Assembly: GCF_009193175.1 (NCBI RefSeq)
Contig: NZ_VUKE01000011.1
Location: 1-64,000 of the forward strand
DNA length: 64,000 nucleotides
Reading direction: 5' to 3'
Origin: Georgenia ruanii
GTDB taxonomy: Bacteria; Actinomycetota; Actinomycetes; Actinomycetales; Actinomycetaceae
The notes below the pieces were generated by a model. The model was not told the origin of the DNA. It searched no databases and worked only from the letters and a program-made list of their open reading frames with translations. The position numbers and the translations under genes were made by a program. Below are positions 16,392 to 24,574 of this stretch, one piece after another. Position 1 is the stretch's first letter. Each line of letters opens with the position of its first letter.

Positions 16392-18116
16392 TCAGCTCTC
16401 GGGCCGCGGACGGGTGACGTGGAACCTGCCGTCGTGGAACAGCAGCGGCTCGCCGCCGGCCCAGGAGTACCGCTCGACCTGGCCGACGTGGATGTCGTGG
16501 TCGCCGGCGTCGTGGACGGCCACGCGCCGGCACTCGAAGGAGGCGAGGGCGCCGGCGAGGACCGGCGCGCCGCCGAGCCCGTCCGTGTACTCCACGCCCG
16601 CGAACTTCTCCGGCGAGCCGGACACGGAGAACTGGCGTGAGAGGTGGTGCTGAGCGTCGGCGAGGATGTTGACGGCGAAGTGCTCCGCGCCGGCGAAGGC
16701 GGGCAGGCTGGTGGCTCGCTTCGAGGGGCACCACAGGATCAGCGGGGGGTCGATCGAGACGGACGTGAAGGAGTTCGCCGTCATGCCGTGGCACACGCCG
16801 TCGGCGTCCCTGGTCGTGACCACCGCGACACCCGTCGCGTACTGGCCGAGGGCGGCCCGGAAGTCGCGCGGGTCCACCGGGCCGCGTGCCTCCGCGGCGC
16901 TGCGGGAGATCAGCTCGGCGGCGTCGGCCGCCTCGAACCACCAGCGGTAGGCGGTGCGGGGGTCCTCGAGGCTGTTCGCCACCGCCTGGGCGACGCCGGG
17001 TACCGTCCCGGCCGCGGTGAGCAGCGTGCGCTGGTGCGCGGTGAGGTCCTCGAGGACGGAGTTCGTCCACAGGACCGCCCACTTGGCCCATCCCCGCCAG
17101 AACGCCTCGAACGTGCGCCGCTGCCACCCGGCGTCGAACTCCCTCTCGCCCCGGCGGAGGATGGCGTCGAGGTAGAAGTCCGCTGCGAGCGTGGCGTTGT
17201 TGGAGGGCTGCGAGGCGATGGGATCGGTGGCCACGACGGCGGTGCCCAGCCCGAGCACGGTGCGCCCGGACGGCAGTGTGCCCACCGGCTGGCGGACCAC
17301 GGGCGTGACCCGGCCGCGGGCGACGGACGTCTCGTCCAGGAGGCGCGCGCCCGCGAACCGCCCCGCCTGGGAGGGGAAGTGGTCGCCGAGCAGCTCGAGG
17401 GTGGTGGCGAGGTGGTCGTCGGCATCGGTGATGGCCTCGAGGCGGCGAGCCAGGTCCGTGCCGGCCCGCCCCTCGAACATCATGACCTGGGCGATCCCCC
17501 GCTCGGTGAGCATGGGATAGCTGAGGAACTCCCCCACGGCGGGATCGACGGCCAGGTGCAGGGCGGCGCCGGCCTGGTCCGGGGCGGCGCCGGTCACGAG
17601 GGCGACGGCGAGCGTCCGCTGCGGCGTGGTGAAGGCGGTGCGGGAGTGGTCGGTGGGGAACAGGGAACCCACCTCGCCCTTGCCGGTGGCCACGATGGTG
17701 AGGTCGTGGGTGGCCGCCAGCTCCTCGGTGGCGGCCACCGTCATGGACTCGATCCGCAAGGTCCCCCCACGGGACTGGAACAGGTCGAGCCAGGCGCTGT
17801 ACTTCAGGCGCAGGTCAACGGAGCGCGCCGGCGAGTCGAATGCGGTGCGCCAGTGCACCGGCTGGGGGCCGGTGAGGGTGAAGTCGAGGTCGCCGATCGT
17901 CGGCGCCTCCGCCTCCCAGGTGGGCAGGTCGGCGTTGTCCTCCACCTCCAGCGCGGGCGCGAACAGGCACGAGGTCGCCATGACCGCGCCCGCGCGGATC
18001 GACGCCGGGGCACGGTCGGTGACCAGGGACACCTGGTGGCCGTGGTGCTGGAGGCCGAGGGCGAGCTGGATGCCCGCCTGCCCGGCCCCCACGATCGCGA
18101 TGCGCCGCCCCGTCAC
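16392..18116 (-). CDS. Fused styrene/indole monooxygenase and flavin reductase (StyA2B type)
   Basis: 574 residues in two parts. Residues 1 to about 400 are a StyA-like FAD monooxygenase (RIAIVGAGQAGIQLALGLQ, then LRLKYSAWLDLF). From about 415 on is a StyB/HpaC-like flavin reductase (PRDFRAALGQYATGVAVVTT, MTANSFTSVSIDPPLILWC, HFAVNILADAQHHLSRQF). In the family StyA epoxidises styrene or indole with FADH2 from StyB; fused forms have been described in Rhodococcus. The GTG at 18116 is chosen because AGGAGGAGG precedes it by 6 bases; an ATG at 18137 has no good ribosome site. The true substrate here is unknown. Confidence 0.88.
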   Translation of the reverse strand: MTGRRIAIVGAGQAGIQLALGLQHHGHQVSLVTDRAPASIRAGAVMATSCLFAPALEVEDNADLPTWEAEAPTIGDLDFTLTGPQPVHWRTAFDSPARSVDLRLKYSAWLDLFQSRGGTLRIESMTVAATEELAATHDLTIVATGKGEVGSLFPTDHSRTAFTTPQRTLAVALVTGAAPDQAGAALHLAVDPAVGEFLSYPMLTERGIAQVMMFEGRAGTDLARRLEAITDADDHLATTLELLGDHFPSQAGRFAGARLLDETSVARGRVTPVVRQPVGTLPSGRTVLGLGTAVVATDPIASQPSNNATLAADFYLDAILRRGEREFDAGWQRRTFEAFWRGWAKWAVLWTNSVLEDLTAHQRTLLTAAGTVPGVAQAVANSLEDPRTAYRWWFEAADAAELISRSAAEARGPVDPRDFRAALGQYATGVAVVTTRDADGVCHGMTANSFTSVSIDPPLILWCPSKRATSLPAFAGAEHFAVNILADAQHHLSRQFSVSGSPEKFAGVEYTDGLGGAPVLAGALASFECRRVAVHDAGDHDIHVGQVERYSWAGGEPLLFHDGRFHVTRPRPES

Positions 18117-18144
18117 GACCGGCCTCCTCCTGTGCATCGGGCCG

Positions 18145-18351
18145 TCAGTGACGCTGCCCGGTGGCCTGCCGTTCGGCGAGGGTCTCCCCCGCGATCATGA
18201 GCTCCGCGGCGGGCACCTCGACGATCCAGGCGCGCACTGCCGACAGCGGGGTCCCGGTGCTCTCCTGCGCCGCGCGGGTGACGGCAGCGAGAAGCTCGCG
18301 CTTCTCCTCGTCGCTGCGGCCGGAGCCCATGGTGATCTGGATGAGGGGCAT
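18145..18351 (-). CDS. 4-oxalocrotonate tautomerase-family protein
   Basis: 68 residues beginning Met-Pro-Leu-Ile-Gln, so the catalytic Pro1 is available after Met removal. SDEEKRELLAAVTRAAQEST and AWIVEVPAAELMIAGETLAE fit the short tautomerase family. Such enzymes isomerise dienols formed after ring cleavage. GGAGG is 5 bases before the ATG. It lies between the LDH2 and styA-type genes in the same unit. Confidence 0.88.
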   Translation of the reverse strand: MPLIQITMGSGRSDEEKRELLAAVTRAAQESTGTPLSAVRAWIVEVPAAELMIAGETLAERQATGQRH

Positions 18352-18420
18352 GTCGTCCTCCTGGTGGTGTCGGTCGCCCGGCGGTGCCGGGCGGGGAACG
18401 TCAACGGCGAGGGGTGACCC

Positions 18421-19491
18421 TCAGCCGGCGTGGGTCGTCTCGAGCGGGCCGGCGGGCAGCTGCGCCCCGACCCGCTCCGCGACGCGCAGGATCCCGTCCA
18501 TCACGGTGGCGTCGATCTCGATCCCCTCGGTCTCGGCGCGGTGGCGCCGTTCGGCCTCCGGCTGGCCGGGCAGCATGATGCGCTCGACGCCGGGGCGGGC
18601 GCGCGAGCCCGTGACCTCGGCGGCCAGCGCGGCGACGCGCTCGTCGAAGCCCGGGCCGAACAGGGCGGGATCGATGGCCAGGAAGAAGTGCGCGCAGTCG
18701 TAGGGAACCGTCGCGTCCTTGTAGAGCGGTTGGACGCCGGCGCCGAACGCGCCGCCGGAAAGCACGCCCGAGAGGACGTCAATGACCAGCGCCAGCCCGA
18801 AGCCCTTGGGGCCGCCGGTGGGCAGGAGCATGCCCGCGATCGCAGCCGTCGGGTCGGTGGTCAGCTCGCCGTCCGCGTCGGTCGCCCAGGTGTCGGGGAT
18901 GGGGCGCCCTTCCGCCTCGGCGATGCGGATCTTGCCCATCGCGGCCTCGGAGAGCGCCATGTCCAAGGACATGACGGGCCCGCCGTTGCCGGGGATCGCG
19001 ATGGCCAGGGGGTTGTTGCCTACCACCGGCTGTGCGCCCCCGACGGCGGGCATGAGGGGCCTGGTGTTGGAGGTGGCGAGCCCGATGCAGCCTCGCTCGG
19101 CGGCCATCTCCGTATAGTTGGCAGCGCGCCCGAAGTGGAAGGCGTGGCGGACGGCGACGGCGCCGAGCCCGTAACGGTGCGCCTTGTCGAGCGCCAGCCC
19201 CATCGCCTGGTGCCCGGTGAGCTGGCCCAGGGCGTGCCGGCCGTCGAGGACGGCGACCGCACCGAAGTCCTCGACCACCTCGCCCTGCTCGTGGGTCGAG
19301 ACCGACCCGCCGAGCAGGCGGTCGACGTACATCGGGAGCAGCATGCTCCCGTGCGACGGCACGCCGGACATGTCCGCCTCGACGAGGCTCTCGGCGACGA
19401 GGCCGGCGGCGTGGTCCGAGAAGCCGACGGACCGGAACACGGAGCTCAGGGCCCCGCGCAGCCACTCCGCGCTGACGTGGTGGGCGCTCAT
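18421..19491 (-). CDS. LDH2-family (malate/L-lactate dehydrogenase-like) oxidoreductase, copy 1
   Basis: 356 residues of the NAD(P)H-dependent LDH2/MDHG2 family: LVEADMSGVPSHGSMLLPMYVDRL near the start, VRHAFHFGRAANYTEMAAERG with the catalytic His, NTRPLMPAVGGAQPVVGNNPLA and PTGGPKGFGLALVIDVLSGVLSGG. Members reduce 2-oxo acids, delta-1-piperideine-2-carboxylate or ureidoglycolate. It is first in the 19.5-14.7 kb unit, preceded by a degenerate island operator. The gene at 41874 is a same-length paralogue. Confidence 0.9.
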   Translation of the reverse strand: MSAHHVSAEWLRGALSSVFRSVGFSDHAAGLVAESLVEADMSGVPSHGSMLLPMYVDRLLGGSVSTHEQGEVVEDFGAVAVLDGRHALGQLTGHQAMGLALDKAHRYGLGAVAVRHAFHFGRAANYTEMAAERGCIGLATSNTRPLMPAVGGAQPVVGNNPLAIAIPGNGGPVMSLDMALSEAAMGKIRIAEAEGRPIPDTWATDADGELTTDPTAAIAGMLLPTGGPKGFGLALVIDVLSGVLSGGAFGAGVQPLYKDATVPYDCAHFFLAIDPALFGPGFDERVAALAAEVTGSRARPGVERIMLPGQPEAERRHRAETEGIEIDATVMDGILRVAERVGAQLPAGPLETTHAG

Positions 19492-19508
19492 GCGCGTCCC
19501 CCTCTATG

Positions 19509-19535
19509 TTGTGATCTGTGATATCTGATTGTCAT
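19509..19535 (-). promoter_or_regulatory. Degenerate island operator upstream of ldh2 copy 1
   Basis: Plus-strand TTGTGATCTGTGATATCTGATTGTCAT. It keeps the GTGATC half, the GATATC spacing seen at 24521 and the terminal TGTCA half. It lies 18 bases before the LDH2 start codon. This is weaker than the exact sites, so control by the same regulators is only inferred. Confidence 0.4.
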
Positions 19536-19685
19536 CATGTCATGCGGCGGGCGCCCGCGGAAAGGCGACACTCTGGGCAGGCGGAGCGCCGGACCGCGTG
19601 TCCTGCCGGCTTCGCGCCCCCTGCTCGCGCGACGGGTGCGGTGGCCGGCCGGGGCCGCCGGCCGGGGCCGCCGGCCTGACCCGGC

Positions 19686-20873
19686 TCAGGCCGGGACGTC
19701 GTCGGTGCGGCCGCCCCGTGCGGCACCTTCCAGGGGCGCGTCGGCGGCGGTGTCCGGCGCCGACGGCGTCCCGGGGGGCACCGACTCCGGGCGCCCGGCG
19801 CGCGCGCTCCCCCGCGCGGCGAACCGGTCCCACGGCCGGCGCAGGGCGAACTCTCGCCCGCCGGTGATGCCCTCGGGGCGCAGGAGCAGCACGAGCACGA
19901 GGACGGCACCGAGGACGATGAGCCGTGCCCCCTCGGGGACCGTGACGATCACGGGCCCGAGGACGACGCCGCCCTGGAAGAGCTGGAGCGCGGAGTCGAG
20001 GACGGAGTACGTGATGGTCCCGACCACGGCGCCCCACAGGCTCTGACGGCCGCCGAGGACCAGCATGGCGATAAGGGTGAAGGTGAACCCGATCCCGAGC
20101 TGGGAGGCCTGCACGACCCGGTTCGTCTCGGCCCACAGGGCCCCGCCGAGGCCGGCGACCGCCCCGGAGAGCACGAAGGCGACGATCCGGTGCCCGGTGA
20201 CGTTCACGCCCGACGCCGGCGCGGCGATCAGCGACTCCCGGCTCGCGCGGAGCAGGCGGGCGCTGCGGGTCTGCTGGTACAGCCACGAGACCGCGATGGT
20301 CCCGAGGGCGAAGAAGAGCAGCTGCTGCAGCCCGAGGACGTTCGGGATGCCGACCATGGACTGCCCGCTGGGCGGGGCGATCTTCGTCCAGTAGGTCAGC
20401 ACCTGCCCCACCATCAGCAGCAGGGCGAAGGTGGCGATGCCGGCCTGGAGGCCGTTGGCACGCATGAGGAACGGTGCGACCACCGCGGCGAAGACGCCGC
20501 CGCCGACCAGCGCCAGGACGACTGCCGTGCCGAGCGGGAGCTGAGTGTCGATGAGGACCGGGAAGGCGTTGGAGAGGAGGTTGGCCTTGAGCACCGGGTC
20601 GATGACCATGAGGCCGAAGACCCAGGCCCCGACGGCGACGAACGCCACGTGCCCGAAGGAGAGCACCCCGGAGTTGCCGATGAAGATCTGCAGGCCGACC
20701 ACGATGACGAGGTTGACGAGGGCGTACTCGGCCTGGACCGGCAGGGCGCCGCCCATGAGGCTCGCCAGGAGGATCCAGATGTAGACGACCACGAGCGGGC
20801 CGGCGAGGGTGACGAGCCGGGCCCCGAGGCCGGGCCGGGCGGGAGCGTGCCCGCCGGAGGTGTCGGTGTTCAT
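19686..20873 (-). CDS. livM: Branched-chain amino acid-type ABC transporter permease LivM
   Basis: 395 residues, eight or more membrane segments, with GNSGVLSFGHVAFVAVGAWVFGL near the N-terminus and RESLIAAPASGVNVTGHRIVAFVLSGAVAGLGGALWA, the LivM cytoplasmic loop that contacts the ATPase. The C-terminus is extended by about 60 polar residues. It is the last gene of livKGFHM, with an ATGA-type overlap with livH. In aromatic-catabolic clusters such HAAT transporters import aromatic acids. Confidence 0.92.
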   Translation of the reverse strand: MNTDTSGGHAPARPGLGARLVTLAGPLVVVYIWILLASLMGGALPVQAEYALVNLVIVVGLQIFIGNSGVLSFGHVAFVAVGAWVFGLMVIDPVLKANLLSNAFPVLIDTQLPLGTAVVLALVGGGVFAAVVAPFLMRANGLQAGIATFALLLMVGQVLTYWTKIAPPSGQSMVGIPNVLGLQQLLFFALGTIAVSWLYQQTRSARLLRASRESLIAAPASGVNVTGHRIVAFVLSGAVAGLGGALWAETNRVVQASQLGIGFTFTLIAMLVLGGRQSLWGAVVGTITYSVLDSALQLFQGGVVLGPVIVTVPEGARLIVLGAVLVLVLLLRPEGITGGREFALRRPWDRFAARGSARAGRPESVPPGTPSAPDTAADAPLEGAARGGRTDDVPA

Positions 20874-21751
20874 GCGCGCTCCAGGACTGGGCCGCGGACC
20901 AGCAGGCCGGACGGCTTGAGGATGAGGATCACCATGACGACGGCGAAGACGAAGGCGTTCCGGAAGTTCACCGCCTCGCTCGGCAGGTAGGTGGTCAGGG
21001 CCGAGCTGGCGAAGCCGACCAGGAAGCCGCCCACCAGGGCGGTCCCGAGCTTGTCGATCCCGCCGATGACGGCGCCGATGAGAGCGAGCACCGTGACGTT
21101 CACGCCGAAGGTGGGGGCGACCGCGCCGGTCTGCACCGTGAGGACGAATGCGACAACGGCGGCCAGCGCCCCGCTGATGCCGAATGTCAGCGCGATGACC
21201 TTGTTCGCCCGGACTCCGAGCAGCCGTGCGGTGGCGAAGTCGGCCGACGCCGCCTGGACCTGCAGGCCCAGGCTCGAGCGGTTGAGGAACTGGTGCAGGG
21301 CGAGGAGCAGGATCGCCGCCGCGAGGATCGTCACGAGGGAGAGCATCTGCACCCGCATCCCGGCGATCTCGACCGAGCGCGCCAGCGCCGGCGCCACCGG
21401 AGCGGTGCGGACGTTGTTGCCGAAGGCGATCTCGTAGACGCGCTGGAGCAGGAAGCTCAGCCCGAAGCTGGCGATGAGCAGGGTCGCGGGGTTGGCGCGG
21501 CGCATCCGCCGGAAGACGGCGAACTCCAGCAGCAGGGCGAGCACGACGGAGGCGAGGAGCGCCAGCGGGAGGGCGACCCAGGGCCCCAGGTGCCAGGTGA
21601 GCACCAGGCTGTACGCGGCGATCGTGATGAGCTCGCCGTGCGCGAAGTTGGCCAGGCGCATGACGCCGAAGACGAGGCCGATGCCCAGCGCGGCGAGCCC
21701 GTAGAGGGCGCCGTTGGAGATGGCGTCGATGAGTGCTTGGACGTTGGTCAT
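20870..21751 (-). CDS. livH: Branched-chain amino acid-type ABC transporter permease LivH
   Basis: 293 residues: ALIDAISNGALYGLAALGIGLVFG at the start, RLANFAHGELITIAAY, and ATARLLGVRANKVIALTFGISGALAAVVAF, the LivH coupling loop. Multiple membrane segments run throughout. It overlaps livF upstream and livM downstream by four bases each, so the genes are probably translationally coupled. Confidence 0.94.
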   Translation of the reverse strand: MTNVQALIDAISNGALYGLAALGIGLVFGVMRLANFAHGELITIAAYSLVLTWHLGPWVALPLALLASVVLALLLEFAVFRRMRRANPATLLIASFGLSFLLQRVYEIAFGNNVRTAPVAPALARSVEIAGMRVQMLSLVTILAAAILLLALHQFLNRSSLGLQVQAASADFATARLLGVRANKVIALTFGISGALAAVVAFVLTVQTGAVAPTFGVNVTVLALIGAVIGGIDKLGTALVGGFLVGFASSALTTYLPSEAVNFRNAFVFAVVMVILILKPSGLLVRGPVLERA

Positions 21752-22473
21752 GATCCGAAGTAGGCCTTCGTGAGGAGGGCTTCGTCGTCGGCGGCCTCGG
21801 GCGTGAGCTCGAGGGTGATCTCGCCGTCGTGCAGCACATAGGTGCGGTCGGCGAAGGCGATGGTGAACTCGGCGCGTTGCTCGACGACGAGCACGGCGGT
21901 GCCCTGGGCGCGCACGGCCTCGAGGGCCTCGAAGACCGTGTCGACCGCGGTGGGCGAGAGGCCGAGGGACGGCTCGTCGAGCATGAGGACGTCGGGCCGG
22001 GCCAGGAGCGCCCGGCCGATCGCCAGCTGCTGCTGCTGACCGCCGGAGAGCAGCCCGGCCGCCCGGTCCGCGAACTCCCGCAGGACCGGGAAGAGCTCCA
22101 GGACGGCCTCGAGGTCCTCGGCGGAGCCGGCGCGGTCCCGGCGGCCGACCAGCCCCAGGCGCAGGTTGTTGCGCACGGAGAGGTCCCCGAAGATGTGCCG
22201 CCCCTCCGGCACCAGGGCCAGACCCCGGCGGATCACGGTCTCCGGGGGCAGCCCGGTGATGTCCGCGCCGCCGAGGCGCACGTCGCCGGTGCAGCGGACG
22301 GCTCCCATCAGCGCCTGGAGCGTGGAGGACTTCCCGGCGCCGTTGGGCCCGATGAGGCCCACCGTCTCGCCGCGCCCCACGGTGAAGGAGATGCCCTTCA
22401 CCGCGGGGACGCCACTGTAGCGGACCTCCAGGCGGTACACCTCGAGGGCGGGGTCAGGCGGCGTCGTGGACAC
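21748..22473 (-). CDS. livF: Branched-chain amino acid-type ABC transporter ATPase LivF
   Basis: 241 residues: Walker A GPNGAGKSSTL, signature LLSGGQQQQLAIGRAL, Walker B VLMLDEPSLGLSP, and the LivF hallmark GLALVPEGRHIFGDLSVRNNL. The GTG start overlaps the livG end by 20 bases. It supplies energy for the LivHM channel together with LivG. Confidence 0.95.
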   Translation of the reverse strand: MSTTPPDPALEVYRLEVRYSGVPAVKGISFTVGRGETVGLIGPNGAGKSSTLQALMGAVRCTGDVRLGGADITGLPPETVIRRGLALVPEGRHIFGDLSVRNNLRLGLVGRRDRAGSAEDLEAVLELFPVLREFADRAAGLLSGGQQQQLAIGRALLARPDVLMLDEPSLGLSPTAVDTVFEALEAVRAQGTAVLVVEQRAEFTIAFADRTYVLHDGEITLELTPEAADDEALLTKAYFGS

Positions 22474-23209
22474 GTCCGCTCCTTCCCAGGTAGGCCTCGG
22501 CCAGGGCCTCGCTGCCCTGGACCTCCGCGGGCGTGCCCTCGAGGAAGCTCTTCCCCTGGACGACGACGTGGATCAGGTCGCAGACGGCCATGATGAGGCG
22601 GATGTTGTGGTCGATGAGCAGCACGCCGGTCCCGGCGGCCGCGATGGAGCGCACCACCTCGCCGAACTCCCCGATCTCGCCCTCGTTGAGGCCGGCCGCG
22701 GGCTCGTCGAGCAGGAGGTAGCGCGGTTCCACCGCGAGCGCCCGGGCGACGCCCAGGCGCCGTTCCGTGCCGTGCGGGAGGGTGGCGGCCATCTGGTTGG
22801 CGCGGTCGGCGATGCCGAGCCGCTCCATCAGCTCCTCCGCCCGGCGGCGGGCCTCCGCCCGCCGCCGGCCGGTGCCGAGGGCAGCCACCTCGATGTTCTC
22901 GCGCACCGACAGCCCGTGGTAGGTGTGCCCGTGCTGGAAGGTGCGGGCCAGCCCCGACCGCGCCTTGGTGCGCGCGTCGGTGCGGGTCACGTCCGTGCCG
23001 TCCATCGTGACGGTCCCCGTGTCGGGGCGGTCGTAGCCGCTGATGATGTTCACCAGGGTCGACTTCCCCGCCCCGTTCGGGCCGATGAGGCCCAGCACGG
23101 CCCCCCGGGTCACCGCGAGGTCGACGCCGGAGAGCGCCTTGACCCCGCGGAAGGACCGGGTGATGCCGGTGGCCGCGAGCGTGTCGGTCATGGCTGCCTG
23201 CTCGCTCAT
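22454..23209 (-). CDS. livG: Branched-chain amino acid-type ABC transporter ATPase LivG
   Basis: 251 residues: Walker A GPNGAGKSTLVNIISG, the LivG-specific RTFQHGHTYHGLSVRENIEVA, Walker B YLLLDEPAAGLNEGE and LLIDHNIRLIMAVCD. The signature motif reads LPHGTERRLGVARAL rather than LSxGxQ, a common variation in LivG where LPYG is typical. It overlaps livK by four bases. Confidence 0.95.
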   Translation of the reverse strand: MSEQAAMTDTLAATGITRSFRGVKALSGVDLAVTRGAVLGLIGPNGAGKSTLVNIISGYDRPDTGTVTMDGTDVTRTDARTKARSGLARTFQHGHTYHGLSVRENIEVAALGTGRRRAEARRRAEELMERLGIADRANQMAATLPHGTERRLGVARALAVEPRYLLLDEPAAGLNEGEIGEFGEVVRSIAAAGTGVLLIDHNIRLIMAVCDLIHVVVQGKSFLEGTPAEVQGSEALAEAYLGRSGRVHDAA

Positions 23210-24429
23210 CCGGCGAAGGTCACCTTCTCGGGGGCGCGCTCCTCCACGAAGGCGAGCTTGCCGTCCTTGACGACCAGCACCCGCATGGGCCGCTCGACCG
23301 AGATGTGCAGGTCCTTCGAGAACTCGGTGGGGCCGGCGAGCAGGTCCAGCGGGCCCATGGTCTCCAGCGCGGCGGTGAGCTTGTCGCCGTCCCAGCTGCC
23401 GGCCTTCTCGTAGGCCGCCTTGATGGCCTGGAGGGTCGAGGCGCCCGCGACGAAGGCACCGACCGAGGGCCGCTCGCCGTACGCCTTCTCGTAGGCGTCG
23501 GCCGCCTCGTTCACGGCGGGCACGGGGTCGTCGCCGTTCTTCGCGGCGTAGGTGACCACGTAGTAGTCGCTCAGGCCGGGGATGCCCCCGGTCCAGAAGT
23601 CGCCGTCCATGCCGAAGCCGGAGATGATCGGGGCGGTCACGCCGCCGTCGCGCATCTCCTTGGCGACCGTCGCGCCGCCCGGGGAGTAGCCGCAGTTGGC
23701 GATGACGGCGGGCGCCTCGCCCGCGGCCACGGACGAGACGGTCTCGCGGACCGAGTCGCCCTGCTGGTAGTCGTACTTGGCGATGATCGTGCCGCCGAGC
23801 TCGGTGAACCGCTTCTCGAAGATCTCGCACTGGTTCTGCGTGTACTTCAGCGTGGTGTCGGTCAGCAGGACGGCGCTGGTCCAGCCCTGCTCGTAGGCGA
23901 ACTCGGCCTGGATGGTCGCCTCCCCCGGCGTCCCGCTCCCCATCGAGAAGCCGTTCTTCAGGCCACCGGCCGGACCGTAGATCGGGTCGCCGATGCACGG
24001 GGCGACGCTCAGGACGTTCTCGGACTCGGCCACGAGGGCGGCGGGCGAGGAGACGTCGTAGTCGCAGGTGACCACGAGCGCCTTCGCGCCGCCACCGAGG
24101 AGCTCCGTGGCGGCGGAGGCGTACCGGTCGAGGTTCGTGCCGGTGTCGATGACCTTCAGCTCGACCTCCTGGCCGCCGATGCCGCCGTCGGCGTTGAGCC
24201 GGTCCACCTCGAGCTTCATGGCGTTGAGCGGCGGGGTGTCGATCGGACCCATGAAGCCAGAGCTGGCCATGACCACGCCGATGGTGACCTTGCCGCCGGC
24301 GGAGGTCGAGGTCGAGGCGCCGTCGGTGGCCGCGTCCCCGCCCGTGGGGGCGCTGGAGACGCAGCCGGACAGGAGCAGGGCCGCCCCGGCGAGGCCGGCG
24401 AGCGGGACGGAGAGGCGAGGGAGGGACAT
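23206..24429 (-). CDS. livK: Branched-chain amino acid-type ABC transporter substrate-binding lipoprotein LivK
   Basis: 407 residues. A signal peptide ends in the lipobox LLSGCVSS, followed by a Thr/Ser-rich linker and a type I periplasmic-binding fold starting VTIGVVMASSGFMGPID. GGIGGQEVELKVIDTGTNLDRY and CDYDVSSPAALVAE are typical. It is first of livKGFHM and would define the imported compound; the ligand cannot be read from sequence. A degenerate operator lies about 90 bases upstream. Confidence 0.93.
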   Translation of the reverse strand: MSLPRLSVPLAGLAGAALLLSGCVSSAPTGGDAATDGASTSTSAGGKVTIGVVMASSGFMGPIDTPPLNAMKLEVDRLNADGGIGGQEVELKVIDTGTNLDRYASAATELLGGGAKALVVTCDYDVSSPAALVAESENVLSVAPCIGDPIYGPAGGLKNGFSMGSGTPGEATIQAEFAYEQGWTSAVLLTDTTLKYTQNQCEIFEKRFTELGGTIIAKYDYQQGDSVRETVSSVAAGEAPAVIANCGYSPGGATVAKEMRDGGVTAPIISGFGMDGDFWTGGIPGLSDYYVVTYAAKNGDDPVPAVNEAADAYEKAYGERPSVGAFVAGASTLQAIKAAYEKAGSWDGDKLTAALETMGPLDLLAGPTEFSKDLHISVERPMRVLVVKDGKLAFVEERAPEKVTFAG

Positions 24430-24520
24430 GTCACCACCGAGTTTCGGTTGGGGGTCGAAGGACCCTGGGAGGGACAGGGACGGCGCTTCTATGCGCGGTC
24501 GTGATGGCTGATCTTGCCAC

Positions 24521-24539
24521 TGTGATCACAGATATGACA
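24521..24539 (-). promoter_or_regulatory. Degenerate island operator upstream of livKGFHM
   Basis: Plus-strand TGTGATCACAGATATGACA: a perfect TGTGATCACA palindrome followed by a shifted TGACA half. On the minus strand TGTCAT, 17 bases and CAAGAT form a weak promoter-like pair across the site. It lies about 90 bases before livK. Confidence 0.5.
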
Positions 24540-24574
24540 GGGGTTGAGGTCACGGAATGGTTAAGGATTCCTCC

